Source: Kitasatospora cinereorecta (GTDB lineage: Bacteria > Actinomycetota > Actinomycetes > Streptomycetales > Streptomycetaceae). From it: DNA of 64,000 nucleotides. Positions 25,745 to 33,799 of the stretch are shown here, one piece after another. How positions within the stretch are numbered: position 1 is the stretch's first letter; each line of letters opens with the position of its first letter. Below the pieces are notes generated by a model. The model did not search any database and was not told the DNA's origin. It worked only from the letters and a program-made list of their open reading frames with translations. The stretch is taken from assembly GCF_024172095.1 (NCBI RefSeq), contig NZ_JAMZDX010000005.1, forward strand, positions 1 through 64,000. The letters run 5' to 3'. A program made the position numbers and the translations under genes.

Positions 25745-25874
25745 AGCGTCAGAACTGCCCACGCGCCCGGCCGATTTCTTCGTGTCATCCGCCAGTACGG
25801 CCACCGCCCGGCGCCGGAGGAGACTTTCGGCCACAAGCAGCGGACTCAAGCAGCGGTCAACGAGGGGGCGGCAC

Positions 25875-26618
25875 ATGGGCGTGCAGCAGTACGACGGGAT
25901 CGGCGAGGCGTTCGAGGGCTTCAAGTCCCTTCCGCTGACCAGGTACGGGGAGGTCCCGAGCTTCCTAGGCCTGATCGGCGACGTCCGCGGCAGGTCGGTC
26001 CTCGACCTGGCGTGCGGCACCGGCTTCTACAGCCGCGAGGTGAAGCGGCGCGGCGCCACCGACGTCCTCGGCGTCGACATCTCCACCGAGATGATCGCCG
26101 CCGCCCGCGACATCGAGCGCCGCGAACCGCTCGGCGTCGACTACGAGGTCGGCGACGTCGCCGAGTTGAAGCCGTTCGACCGCCGCTTCGACCTCGCCCT
26201 GGCCGTCCAGTGCCTCAACTACGCCGAGGACATCGCGGCCATGGAACGGATGTGTCGCAGCATCCACCAGAGCCTGCTGCCGGGCGGCCGGTTCCTGGTG
26301 CTCGCCCAGAACCCCGACTACCGCTTCGACTGCGACTCCCTGGAGACCTACGGGTTCCGCTGCGAGCCCACCGGCGAGGAGATCGAGACCGGACCCCGCG
26401 TGCGGGTCACCGCCCTCCTCGACCCGCACCCGATCACCATCGTCGCCGGCGCCCCGCGCCGCGAGGTCTACGAGCACTCCCTGCGCGCCGCCGGCTTCCA
26501 CGACCTGGAGTGGGTCCCCCTGCACATCTCCGAAGCCGGACTCCGCGCCCACGGCGAGGAGTTCTGGGCCGACCTGCTCGCCCACCCGCCACTGGAGATG
26601 CTCCGCTGCCGGGCCTGA
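25875..26618 (+). CDS. Class I SAM-dependent methyltransferase
   Basis: A 247-residue protein with motif I Val-Leu-Asp-Leu-Ala-Cys-Gly-Thr-Gly near residue 40, an acidic Gly-Val-Asp loop (motif post-I) near 65, and a Gly-Asp-Val-Ala motif II near 95, the Rossmann methyltransferase order. I chose the ATG at 25875 (after GAGGGGGCGG); upstream in-frame extension to 25782 is Arg/Ser-rich and not like family N-termini. It lies next to the NRPS accessory genes, so it could methylate the peptide or a precursor, but the terminator before it leaves cluster membership uncertain. N-, O- or C-methylation cannot be told apart from sequence. Confidence 0.82.
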   Translation: MGVQQYDGIGEAFEGFKSLPLTRYGEVPSFLGLIGDVRGRSVLDLACGTGFYSREVKRRGATDVLGVDISTEMIAAARDIERREPLGVDYEVGDVAELKPFDRRFDLALAVQCLNYAEDIAAMERMCRSIHQSLLPGGRFLVLAQNPDYRFDCDSLETYGFRCEPTGEEIETGPRVRVTALLDPHPITIVAGAPRREVYEHSLRAAGFHDLEWVPLHISEAGLRAHGEEFWADLLAHPPLEMLRCRA

Positions 26619-26646
26619 GCACCACGGGGCGGACGCGGGGTGCGCC

Positions 26647-27609
26647 TCAGCCGGTCAGGAGGGGCAGCAGTTCGGCGAAGGACATGGTCGTGTCGGGTTC
26701 GAGGCGCGTCGTTCCGCCTCGGAACGACCGCACCTCCAGCCAGCTCTGCGGCGATGCCGTCGGCAGGATGTCCAGGAGCTTCCGGAGGTCGTCCGCCTGG
26801 TGGACCTTGAACTTCGGCGACGGACGGTAGGGCGAGGGCCGGATGTCGAAGCGCAGGTCCACCACGGGGTGCGGCGGCCGGGACCAGTCGCTGTGGGGCA
26901 GCGCGCCGTGCCCGTGGATCCGGGCGTCGACCAGCACCTCCGGATCCTCGTCCCCGATCTCGCAGTCGAAGATCGGGAAGGCCGTTGCCACCCGGGCCGC
27001 TACCGCCGGATGTGCGGCGCAGGCCCGCCCGAGCGCCGGCGAGCAGAACAGCGCGTGGTCGAAGGACCCCACCGGCGTCGGAAGCTCAACCTTGTGGTGG
27101 GACCTGCCGTCGAAGGCCAGGTCCCGCCTGGCGGACAGGAACTCCAGGAACGGGGCGACGGTGTCGGCGCGGTGGCTGCTCGCCCGAACGGTGAAGCGGA
27201 CCGCGCTGCGCCCGTTCTCCCGCAGCACGTAGTACTCGTGGAAGCCCCTCGGGTGGTCGGGCGCGTGGGCGCAGCCGTACACCTGGTCGAAGCCGTCGAT
27301 CGGCCGGTACCGGGGGACGGGCGCGTGGGGGCGGGTGGCGCCGGCGAGGATGTCGAGGACCGGCGTCTCGACGTCGGACTCCGCCGGATCGCGGGGAGGG
27401 TCGACCTCGACGAATCCCTTGCGCAGACGGTCGTTGATCTTGCGGGCCGCGTGGCGCCGCGCCTGCTCCGTGTCGTCGAGCGTCGATGTGCCGGCCTTGC
27501 CCGGCGTCCGGTCGGAGCCCCATCTGAGGAAGCAGCGGATCCCTTCCTGTCGGATCTCCCAGTAGTCGAGCGTGGCCGCCTGCCGCTCGAACCGCCGCCA
27601 TCGGGTCAT
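26647..27609 (-). CDS. WGR-domain hypothetical protein
   Basis: A 320-residue protein. Residues 1-75 look like a WGR domain: an Arg-Arg-Phe-Glu start, a Tyr-Trp-Glu-Ile strand, a Phe-Leu-Arg-Trp-Gly turn, and a Lys-Gly-Phe-Val-Glu-Val end. WGR domains occur in PARP-family and MolR-like proteins and can bind nucleic acid. The remaining 245 residues are not recognised; they are rich in His and Pro and contain no membrane segment. The ATG at 27609 starts right at the WGR domain; a GTG at 27636 would add nine residues. Its neighbours give no functional hint. Confidence 0.6.
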   Translation of the reverse strand: MTRWRRFERQAATLDYWEIRQEGIRCFLRWGSDRTPGKAGTSTLDDTEQARRHAARKINDRLRKGFVEVDPPRDPAESDVETPVLDILAGATRPHAPVPRYRPIDGFDQVYGCAHAPDHPRGFHEYYVLRENGRSAVRFTVRASSHRADTVAPFLEFLSARRDLAFDGRSHHKVELPTPVGSFDHALFCSPALGRACAAHPAVAARVATAFPIFDCEIGDEDPEVLVDARIHGHGALPHSDWSRPPHPVVDLRFDIRPSPYRPSPKFKVHQADDLRKLLDILPTASPQSWLEVRSFRGGTTRLEPDTTMSFAELLPLLTG

Positions 27610-27646
27610 GCGGGTGACCCTATCGCCCGGTCGCACCGGAGAGCAG

Positions 27647-27734
27647 GTCAGGCGGTCAGGCCGTCAGGCGGTCAGCCGGTCAGGCGGTCAGCCGGTCAGG
27701 CGGTCAGGCCGTCAGGCGGTCAGCCGGTCAGGCG
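27647..27734. repeat. Perfect-register 8-bp tandem array (11 copies of GTCAGSSS)
   Basis: Eleven head-to-tail octamers fill 88 bp, in the forms GTCAGGCG, GTCAGGCC and GTCAGCCG, with no insertions. The last unit overlaps the stop codon of the 27728-28351 gene. It lies at the 5' end of the WGR gene and the 3' end of the neighbouring membrane-protein gene. Octamer arrays of this type are prone to slippage. Confidence 0.9.
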
Positions 27735-28351
27735 GACGGCCCCGGGGGCAGCTGGTCGACGAGGAAGGGGAGCATGCCCCGTTCCAGCAGGGCCGAGCGC
27801 CAGGCTTCGCGGGCGCGCCAGAGGGCGTCGTCGGCGAGTGATTCGGCGGCGCCGCCGGGGGGACGGCGGGCGGCGGCGGTGAGCAGGCCGATCACCCCGG
27901 CCAGGGCGCTGGTGGCGGCAACGACAGCGGCTGCCGCGCCGGCGTGCCAGAGCGCGAGGCCGAGGGTCCGCTGGGAGGGGACGAGGCCGAGCATGGCGCC
28001 GAGCAGGAAGAAGATCGCCCCGGCGCTGCCGGTGAGGATGGGCACGATCAGCGCGAGAACGCCGAGCCAGCCGGAGGAGTTCTCCGTGGTGGACGGGCGG
28101 TCCGGGGGCGGGGCGGCTTCCGCCGCGGTGCGCAGTCGTGCGTAGGCGGCGTATTCGGGCGCGGCGCCGGCCAGGATCTCGGGGACGGACCGGCGGGCGA
28201 GGGCCCGCAGGCGTTCGCTCTCCGCACCGTCGGCGCCGGCCGCCCCGGCGGCGCGCAGCGCGTCGCGGACGGGTTCGCGGGTCAGTGCGCGGTTGAGGGC
28301 CCGTTCGAAGTCGGCCCGGTCCTGCTGCGAGAGGCGTGGTGGTACGTCCAT
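27728..28351 (-). CDS. Hypothetical membrane protein
   Basis: A 207-residue protein not recognised by family. The N-terminal 85 residues are helical and charged, beginning with an Arg-Leu-Ser-Gln-Gln-Asp-Arg motif. Two hydrophobic segments at about 93-122 and 132-160 probably span the membrane, followed by an amphipathic C-terminal tail. Codon use is typical of the surrounding genome. The gene ends within the 8-bp tandem array, so slippage there could alter its stop. Function unknown. Confidence 0.6.
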   Translation of the reverse strand: MDVPPRLSQQDRADFERALNRALTREPVRDALRAAGAAGADGAESERLRALARRSVPEILAGAAPEYAAYARLRTAAEAAPPPDRPSTTENSSGWLGVLALIVPILTGSAGAIFFLLGAMLGLVPSQRTLGLALWHAGAAAAVVAATSALAGVIGLLTAAARRPPGGAAESLADDALWRAREAWRSALLERGMLPFLVDQLPPGPSA

Positions 28352-28492
28352 GGGTCCCCCGGGGTGCTGCCCGGCTTGGGTCGCCGGTGGTGTCGGTGGT
28401 CGAACGGGCAGGTCACGTACGGCACATCAGGTGGGGCGGGTCACGAACGGCGGGTCACCGGGTGCCGGTGGCCCGCCGCTCGTGGGGAGTTG

Positions 28493-30037
28493 CTAGCCGT
28501 ACGAGAGGTCGGCGCAGGGGTCGTCGTCGGCGGAGCGGGCGGCCTGGGTGACGCTGGTGGGCAGCGGTCCGGGCGGGGGCGGGGCGACGGACGCGCCGGC
28601 TTCGGCGCCGCCGGTGGCGAAGTCGGCGCCGAGCACCAGGGCGAGGCCGGCCTTGGTGCCGGCTTCCAGCGTGGCGCCGGGGAAGAGGGCGGCGACCTGC
28701 TCGGCCTTGGCCTTCTCGCCGGGCCCGTACTCGACGACGGTGGTGCGGTGGTCGCGGGTGGAGGCGTTGGCCTTGCCGCTCACGGTGAAGTCGGCGGCTT
28801 CGAGGAGTGCGGCGGCGCGGGTGGTGAGTCCGCCGGTGGTGGTGCCGTTGTAGACCGCGACGGGAGTCCCGCCGCCGTGAACCGCGGTGGCGGGGGCGGT
28901 GGTTGGGCTGGGGGTGGGGGCGGGCGCGGAGGGGCCGGGGCTGCCGGCGTCCTGGCCGTCGAGGGTCCGGTCGGCCTTGAGGGCGGCCCAGAGCTGGTCG
29001 GCGTCGGGGTGGAGGACGGCGACCCGGGCGCCCTGGTAACGCCAGGGCATGGTGACGAACTTCATGTCGTGCAGGTCGATGTCCTTGAGGGACATCGCGA
29101 AGCCGAGGAGCTTCTGGGCGGAGCCGAGGCCGGGGTCGACGGTGAGCGACTTGGTCGCGGCGTCGGCGAGCGGGAACAGCGTGGTCGGGTCCATGCCGCG
29201 GCTCTTGACGTCCTTGGCGAGCGCCGAGAGGAAGGCCTGCTGGCGCTTGGTGCGGCCGATGTCGGAGCCGTCGCCGATGCCGTGCCGGAGCCGGACGTAG
29301 TCGAGGGCCTGCTGGCCGGAGACCTTCTGCAGGCCCTGCGGGAAGATCTCCTTGCCCTTGTGGCCCAGGTTGGGGTTGAGGTCGCCCTCGTAGACCGCCT
29401 TGGGCACGCAGACGGTGACGCCGCCGACGGCACTGGTCATCGCCGCGAAGCCCTGGAAGTTGACCACGATGGTGTGGTCGATCCGCAGGTTGGTCATCTT
29501 CTCGACGGTGTTCTGGGTGCAGGCGGGGTTGCCCTGGGACGTGTTGCCCACCGAGAAGGCGCTGTTGAACATCACGCCGGTCTGCGGCTTGGTCCAGGTC
29601 TTGTTGGGGAGCATGCAGGGCGGGATGTCGACCAGCGAGTCGCGCGGGATCGAGACGCCGACCGCGTGCCGGTGGTCGGCGTACACGTGGAGCAGGATGG
29701 TGGTGTCGGAGCGGGCGCCGTCGTCGTCACCGCCACCGAGGTCCTTGTTGGCGCCGTCGCGGGAGTCGGAGCCGATCAGCAGCAGGTTGACCGGGGTGTG
29801 GCCGTTCGCGTCGGGCGAGGAGGCGTCGGGACGGTCCTTGCTGAGGCCGCTGCCGTCGAAGGTGGAGAGGTTGCCGTTGAGGCGCCAGTAGACCAGCGCG
29901 CCGGCGAGCACCACCAGAGCGAGGACGGCCGCCGTGATCCACGCCGCGATCTCCTTGCGCGACCGCCGCCGTTTGTCCTTCCGTCGACCGACCGGGGACG
30001 CCCCGGCCTCCGGGTCCCGTGCCTTGTGGCCTGCCAT
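28493..30037 (-). CDS. LytR-CpsA-Psr (LCP) family cell-envelope protein with LytR_C domain
   Basis: A 514-residue type II membrane protein. A basic N-terminus (to about residue 28) and one membrane helix (about 31-50) precede the LCP domain (about 80-290), recognisable from Leu-Leu-Ile-Gly-Ser-Asp-Ser-Arg, Val-Ser-Ile-Pro-Arg-Asp-Ser and Val-Arg-Leu-Arg-His motifs. Those Arg and Asp residues bind the polyprenyl-phosphate donor. A Pro/Ala/Thr linker (about 360-385) leads to a LytR_C domain (about 387-470). LCP proteins transfer glycopolymers onto peptidoglycan or arabinogalactan outside the cell. The gene diverges from the BlaI/M56 pair, sharing a promoter region with a dyad operator. Confidence 0.93.
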   Translation of the reverse strand: MAGHKARDPEAGASPVGRRKDKRRRSRKEIAAWITAAVLALVVLAGALVYWRLNGNLSTFDGSGLSKDRPDASSPDANGHTPVNLLLIGSDSRDGANKDLGGGDDDGARSDTTILLHVYADHRHAVGVSIPRDSLVDIPPCMLPNKTWTKPQTGVMFNSAFSVGNTSQGNPACTQNTVEKMTNLRIDHTIVVNFQGFAAMTSAVGGVTVCVPKAVYEGDLNPNLGHKGKEIFPQGLQKVSGQQALDYVRLRHGIGDGSDIGRTKRQQAFLSALAKDVKSRGMDPTTLFPLADAATKSLTVDPGLGSAQKLLGFAMSLKDIDLHDMKFVTMPWRYQGARVAVLHPDADQLWAALKADRTLDGQDAGSPGPSAPAPTPSPTTAPATAVHGGGTPVAVYNGTTTGGLTTRAAALLEAADFTVSGKANASTRDHRTTVVEYGPGEKAKAEQVAALFPGATLEAGTKAGLALVLGADFATGGAEAGASVAPPPPGPLPTSVTQAARSADDDPCADLSYG

Positions 30038-30086
30038 CCGCCCACCCTTCGCCAGCGTCGAGCCGCCGGCCGACTCGATCCGAGTT

Positions 30087-30100
30087 CTACACTCGTGTAG
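30087..30100. promoter_or_regulatory. BlaI-type dyad operator candidate
   Basis: CTACAC-TC-GTGTAG is a 6-bp inverted repeat with a 2-base spacer, located in the 210-bp gap between the divergent LCP gene and the BlaI-like regulator. BlaI/MecI repressors bind short dyads with TACA/TGTA half-sites, so this is a likely autoregulatory operator that could also control the LCP gene. Confidence 0.5.
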
Positions 30101-30247
30101 AGGTCCAGCGAAGGATACAAACCGAAACCCGCGGAGTCACACCGGGTCGCCCGCTCCGACCGTCGGACGGCCGTCACCGGGACCTCACTAGGATGGGAAA
30201 CCGCGACCGGACGACCCCCGCCGGACGTACCTGGAGGGAGACGGGCC

Positions 30248-30652
30248 ATGGCCCAGGACAGCGACGAGAACGCCGACTCCCCCCGCACCCGTCGCCGCGG
30301 ACAGGGCGAGCTGGAGGCTCAGGTACTCGCCGCTCTCAAGGCCGCCCCCGGACCGGTGCCGGCCGGCTGGGTCCAGCAGCGCATCCCCGGCGGCCTCGCC
30401 TACACCACCGTGATGACCATCCTCTCCCGCCTCGAGGCCAAGCGGGCCGTCTCCCGCACCCGCGCCGGCCGCGCCTACGCCTGGAGCGCCGCCTCCGGAC
30501 CGGCCGACCTGACCGCCCTGCGGATGCGCCGCCTCCTGGACAACGAGACGGACCGCGATGCGGCACTGGCCAGTTTCGTCTCGACCCTCTCCCCGCACGA
30601 CGAGGAACTGATCCGCGGCCTGCTCGCCGCCGCGGACGAGAAGCGGCGGTGA
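30248..30652 (+). CDS. BlaI/MecI-family transcriptional repressor
   Basis: A 134-residue winged-helix protein. After an acidic first 15 residues, the sequence follows the BlaI pattern: Gly-Glu-Leu-Glu-Ala-Gln-Val-Leu, then a recognition region Tyr-Thr-Thr-Val-Met-Thr-Ile-Leu-Ser-Arg-Leu, then a C-terminal dimerisation helix. The ATG at 30248 follows GGAGGGAG. It is followed after two bases by an M56 peptidase gene, the classic sensor/repressor pair that reacts to cell-wall stress or beta-lactams. The upstream CTACAC/GTGTAG dyad is its likely binding site. Confidence 0.92.
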   Translation: MAQDSDENADSPRTRRRGQGELEAQVLAALKAAPGPVPAGWVQQRIPGGLAYTTVMTILSRLEAKRAVSRTRAGRAYAWSAASGPADLTALRMRRLLDNETDRDAALASFVSTLSPHDEELIRGLLAAADEKRR

Positions 30653-30654
30653 CC

Positions 30655-31593
30655 ATGGGCGTGTTCGTCTTCCTCCCGCTGATCCTGCCGCTCACCGCGC
30701 TGCCGATCTCCCGGCTCGCCGCCCAGCACCTCCACCCGCGCGCCGCCACCCGCCTGATGACCACCATCAGCGTCGCGATGGCCCTGTGCAGCGCGGTCTG
30801 CCTCGGCCTGCTCGGCGTGGTCGGCACCGCCCAGATCCCCGGCAACCCGCTGCCCGACAGCTGGTCCGACCCCGAGGTCAGGGCCGCCGTCCCGTTCCAC
30901 GAGGAGGTCGGCACCGCTGCGCTGATCGCCCTCGCCCTGGTCCTGCTCACGGTGGCCGCCACCGCGCTGAGACACCTGCGCGTCCGGGTCCGGGCCCGCC
31001 GGGTGCTCAGCACCGTCCCCGGCACCACCGGACCCGCCGTCACCCGCGACGACGAGCCGTACGCCTACGCGCTGCCCGGCCGGCCCGGGCGGATCGTCGT
31101 CTCCACCGGGATGCTCGACAGCCTGGACGAATCCGAACGGCGCGCCCTGTTCGCCCACGAGCAGGCCCACCTGACCGACCGCCACCACCGGGTCCGGCTC
31201 GCCACCCAACTCGCCTCCGCCGTCAACCCGTTCCTGCGGCCGCTGCAGCACGCCGTCGCCTACACCACCGAGCGCTGGGCCGACGAGGAGGCCGCCGCCG
31301 CGGTCGGCGACCGCCGGCTCACCGCCCGCGCCGTCGCCAAGGCCGCCCTGGTCTCCCACCGCGGCCCCGGCCACCCGCTTCCCGCCTTCGCGGCGCCCGG
31401 CCCCGGGCCCGTCCCGCGCCGGATCGCCGCCCTCCTCGGGCCCGCCCCCGACGACGCCCCCTGGCCCCCGGCCCGCAGCCCGGCCGGCCTCGCCGCGATG
31501 GTCGCCGCCGCGGGCACCGCCGCGTCCGCCCTCTCCGCCCTCAACGCCGCGGTCGCGCTCCTCCTGGTCCTCAAGGCCGCTACTCCGTTGTAG
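30655..31593 (+). CDS. M56-family (BlaR1-like) membrane metallopeptidase
   Basis: A 312-residue membrane protein with hydrophobic segments at about 1-20, 32-60, 85-105 and near the C-terminus. The zinc site His-Glu-Gln-Ala-His is near residue 165 with a downstream Glu-Arg-Trp-Ala-Asp-Glu-Glu motif giving the third ligand. There is no penicillin-binding sensor domain, which is normal for actinobacterial M56 proteins paired with BlaI-like repressors. It starts two bases after the repressor stop. It probably cleaves or triggers cleavage of the repressor on receiving an envelope signal; the signal is unknown. Confidence 0.9.
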   Translation: MGVFVFLPLILPLTALPISRLAAQHLHPRAATRLMTTISVAMALCSAVCLGLLGVVGTAQIPGNPLPDSWSDPEVRAAVPFHEEVGTAALIALALVLLTVAATALRHLRVRVRARRVLSTVPGTTGPAVTRDDEPYAYALPGRPGRIVVSTGMLDSLDESERRALFAHEQAHLTDRHHRVRLATQLASAVNPFLRPLQHAVAYTTERWADEEAAAAVGDRRLTARAVAKAALVSHRGPGHPLPAFAAPGPGPVPRRIAALLGPAPDDAPWPPARSPAGLAAMVAAAGTAASALSALNAAVALLLVLKAATPL

Positions 31594-31594
31594 G

Positions 31595-31610
31595 GCCCGC
31601 CCCGGCGGGC
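31595..31610. terminator. Short GC hairpin between convergent genes
   Basis: GCCCGCC...GGCGGGC lies just after the M56 stop (31593) and just before the LysE stop (31614). The stem is six to seven base pairs with a very small loop, so it is a weak candidate for a bidirectional terminator. Confidence 0.35.
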
Positions 31611-31613
31611 AGG

Positions 31614-32291
31614 TCAGACCGCGACCGCCTTGGCGCGGTCGGCGGCGATGCGGACGGCGAGGCCGGCCAGCACGGTGCCCATGGCGTAGCGCTGGATCCG
31701 CAGCCAGGCGGGGCGGCGGGCCAGGAAGCCGGCGATGCCGCCCGCGCCGAGGGCGATCAGGCCGTTGACGGTGACCGCGATCGCGATCTGGGTGAGGCCG
31801 AGCAGAAAGCTCTGCGCCGCGACGTGGCCGCGGGCCGGGACCACGAACTGGGGCAGCAGCGAGAGGTACATGACGGCGATCTTCGGGTTGAGCAGGCAGG
31901 TCAGGAAGCCCATCGCGAACAGCCGCCGCGGCCGGTCCGGGGGGAGCTGTTGCGGCGCGAACACCGCGGTGCCGCCGGGCTTGACCGCCTGCCAGGCGAG
32001 CCGGAGCAGGTAGGCCGCGCCGGCCAGTTTGATCGCGGTGTAGAGCACGGGCACCACGGCGAAGAGTGCGGCGATGCCGGCCGTCACGGCCGCCAGGTAG
32101 ACCAGGAACGCGGTGGCGACGCCGGCCAGCGACACCAGGCCGGCGCGCCGGCCCTGCACGATCGATCGCGACACCAGGTAGATCATGTTCGGCCCCGGGG
32201 AGAGCACCATGCCGGTCGCCACCGCGGCGACCCCGAGCACGGCGTGTCCGTCGACGGCCGAGACGGGCCCGAGGCTGCTGAGTGCGTCCAT
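31614..32291 (-). CDS. LysE-family amino-acid exporter
   Basis: A 225-residue inner-membrane protein of the LysE/RhtB type. It has about six hydrophobic segments and the family's Ser-Pro-Gly-Pro-Asn motif near residue 32, with Asn-Pro-Lys near 136. Such proteins export amino acids or small amine compounds. The gene diverges from a MocR-type regulator with direct-repeat sites between them, a common arrangement in which the regulator controls the exporter. A link to the biosynthetic blocks is not indicated. Confidence 0.9.
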   Translation of the reverse strand: MDALSSLGPVSAVDGHAVLGVAAVATGMVLSPGPNMIYLVSRSIVQGRRAGLVSLAGVATAFLVYLAAVTAGIAALFAVVPVLYTAIKLAGAAYLLRLAWQAVKPGGTAVFAPQQLPPDRPRRLFAMGFLTCLLNPKIAVMYLSLLPQFVVPARGHVAAQSFLLGLTQIAIAVTVNGLIALGAGGIAGFLARRPAWLRIQRYAMGTVLAGLAVRIAADRAKAVAV

Positions 32292-32318
32292 GCGGCGAGG
32301 CTAGGCGGCCGATCGGTG

Positions 32319-32351
32319 TCGGTGCAATACTCACTTTGCCCTCGGTGCAAT
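32319..32351. promoter_or_regulatory. Direct-repeat operator candidate for the MocR regulator
   Basis: The decamer TCGGTGCAAT occurs at 32319-32328 and 32342-32351, a 23-bp centre-to-centre spacing (about two helical turns), within the 86-bp gap between the divergent LysE and MocR genes. MocR/PdxR proteins typically bind direct repeats in such shared promoter regions. Confidence 0.55.
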
Positions 32352-32377
32352 GAGCGTGCGATGAAGGGGATCGGCCG

Positions 32378-33790
32378 ATGAGCGAGCACGACTACCGCCT
32401 GATCGCCGACGAGGTCGCCGCCGCCATCGACGCGGGACGGCTGCGCCCGGGTCAGCAACTGCCGACCCAGCGCGCGTTCGCCCGGCGCCGCGGCATCGCC
32501 AACTCCACCGCCGGCCGGGTCTACCGCGAACTGGTGGCGCGCGGCCTGGTGGTCGGCGAGGTCGGGCGCGGCACCTTCGTCCGGGCAGGGCGCGGTACGG
32601 CCGCGACCGTACCGCTGGCCGAGCCGGCCGCGGCCCGGGTGGACCTGGAGCTCAACTACCCCGTGGTGCCGGAGCAGTCCGCCCTGCTGGCCGCGGGCCT
32701 CGCACCGCTGCTGCGGGCCGACGTCCTGGACGCCGCGCTGCGCCCCGTTCCCGTGACGGGTACGGCGGACGCGCGGGAGGCGTTCGCCGCTCTGGCCGCC
32801 GGTACGACGACACACACGGCCCCCAGTACGACGACCGGTCCGGACCGCCCCGACTGGCAGCCCTCGCCCGACGACCTGCTGTTCGCCGGCAACGGCCGCC
32901 AGGCCCTGGCCGCCGCGCTCGCCGCACTCGTACCGCCGGGGCAGCGGCTCGGCGTCGAGGCACTGACCTACCCGGTGGTGAAGGCCCTGGCGCAGCGGCT
33001 GGGAATCGTCCTGGTGCCCCTGCCCGTGGACGAGCACGGCCTGCTCCCCGACGCGCTCGCCACCGCCGCCCGAGGTGGGCCGCTGCGGGCGCTCTACCTG
33101 CAGCCGCGGCTGCAGAACCCGCTCGGCGCCACCCTCTCCCCCGAGCGCCGTGCCCATCTGGCGGCCGAGGTGCGCCGCCTGGACGTACCGGTGGTGGAGG
33201 ACGCGATCTGGTCGTTCCTCCACCCCGGTGCGCCGCCGCTGGCCGCGCTGGTGCCGGAGCGCACCGTCCTGGTCGACAGCCTCTCCAAGCGGCTGGCGCC
33301 CGGCCTGTCCACCGGGTTCGCCGTGGTGCCCCGCGGGCTGCACGGCGCCGTCGGGGCGGCGCTGCGCTCGGGCGGCTCGGCCCCGAGCGGGTTCGCGCTG
33401 GAGGCGGCGGTGCGCTGGATCGCGGACGGCACCCTGGAGACGGTCGCCGCCGCCAAGCGCGCCGATGCGGCGCAGCGCCAGGTGCTGGCCCGTCACCTGC
33501 TCACGGGCCGGCGGCTGCACGCCGACCCGACCTCCTACTACCTGTGGTGGGAGCTCCCGCCGGCCTGGCGGGCCGACACGTTCGTCGCGACCGCCGGGCG
33601 CGCGGGCATCGCGGTCACGCCGGCCGCCGCCTTCGCGGTCGGACCGCAGGCCGGCTCGTCGGCGGTCCGGGTCGGCCTCGCCTCACCGCCGGTGCCGGTA
33701 CTGACCCGGGCGCTCTCCACCCTCGCCGAGTTGGCGGACAGCCTCCCCGAGGACCACCTCGACCGATCGGGTCGGCGGGGCGGCGGGTAG
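32378..33790 (+). CDS. MocR-type (GntR-aminotransferase fusion) transcriptional regulator
   Basis: A 470-residue fusion. Residues 1-75 form a GntR winged helix (Leu-Pro-Thr-Gln-Arg then Ala-Gly-Arg-Val-Tyr-Arg-Glu-Leu), followed by a linker and a fold-type I aminotransferase-like domain from about 150. The PLP-binding lysine is in Asp-Ser-Leu-Ser-Lys-Arg near residue 306. MocR regulators sense PLP or amino-acid-type effectors and are rarely active transaminases. Divergent from the LysE exporter, it probably controls that gene and itself through the TCGGTGCAAT repeats. Confidence 0.92.
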   Translation: MSEHDYRLIADEVAAAIDAGRLRPGQQLPTQRAFARRRGIANSTAGRVYRELVARGLVVGEVGRGTFVRAGRGTAATVPLAEPAAARVDLELNYPVVPEQSALLAAGLAPLLRADVLDAALRPVPVTGTADAREAFAALAAGTTTHTAPSTTTGPDRPDWQPSPDDLLFAGNGRQALAAALAALVPPGQRLGVEALTYPVVKALAQRLGIVLVPLPVDEHGLLPDALATAARGGPLRALYLQPRLQNPLGATLSPERRAHLAAEVRRLDVPVVEDAIWSFLHPGAPPLAALVPERTVLVDSLSKRLAPGLSTGFAVVPRGLHGAVGAALRSGGSAPSGFALEAAVRWIADGTLETVAAAKRADAAQRQVLARHLLTGRRLHADPTSYYLWWELPPAWRADTFVATAGRAGIAVTPAAAFAVGPQAGSSAVRVGLASPPVPVLTRALSTLAELADSLPEDHLDRSGRRGGG

Positions 33791-33799
33791 CCTGCTCCG

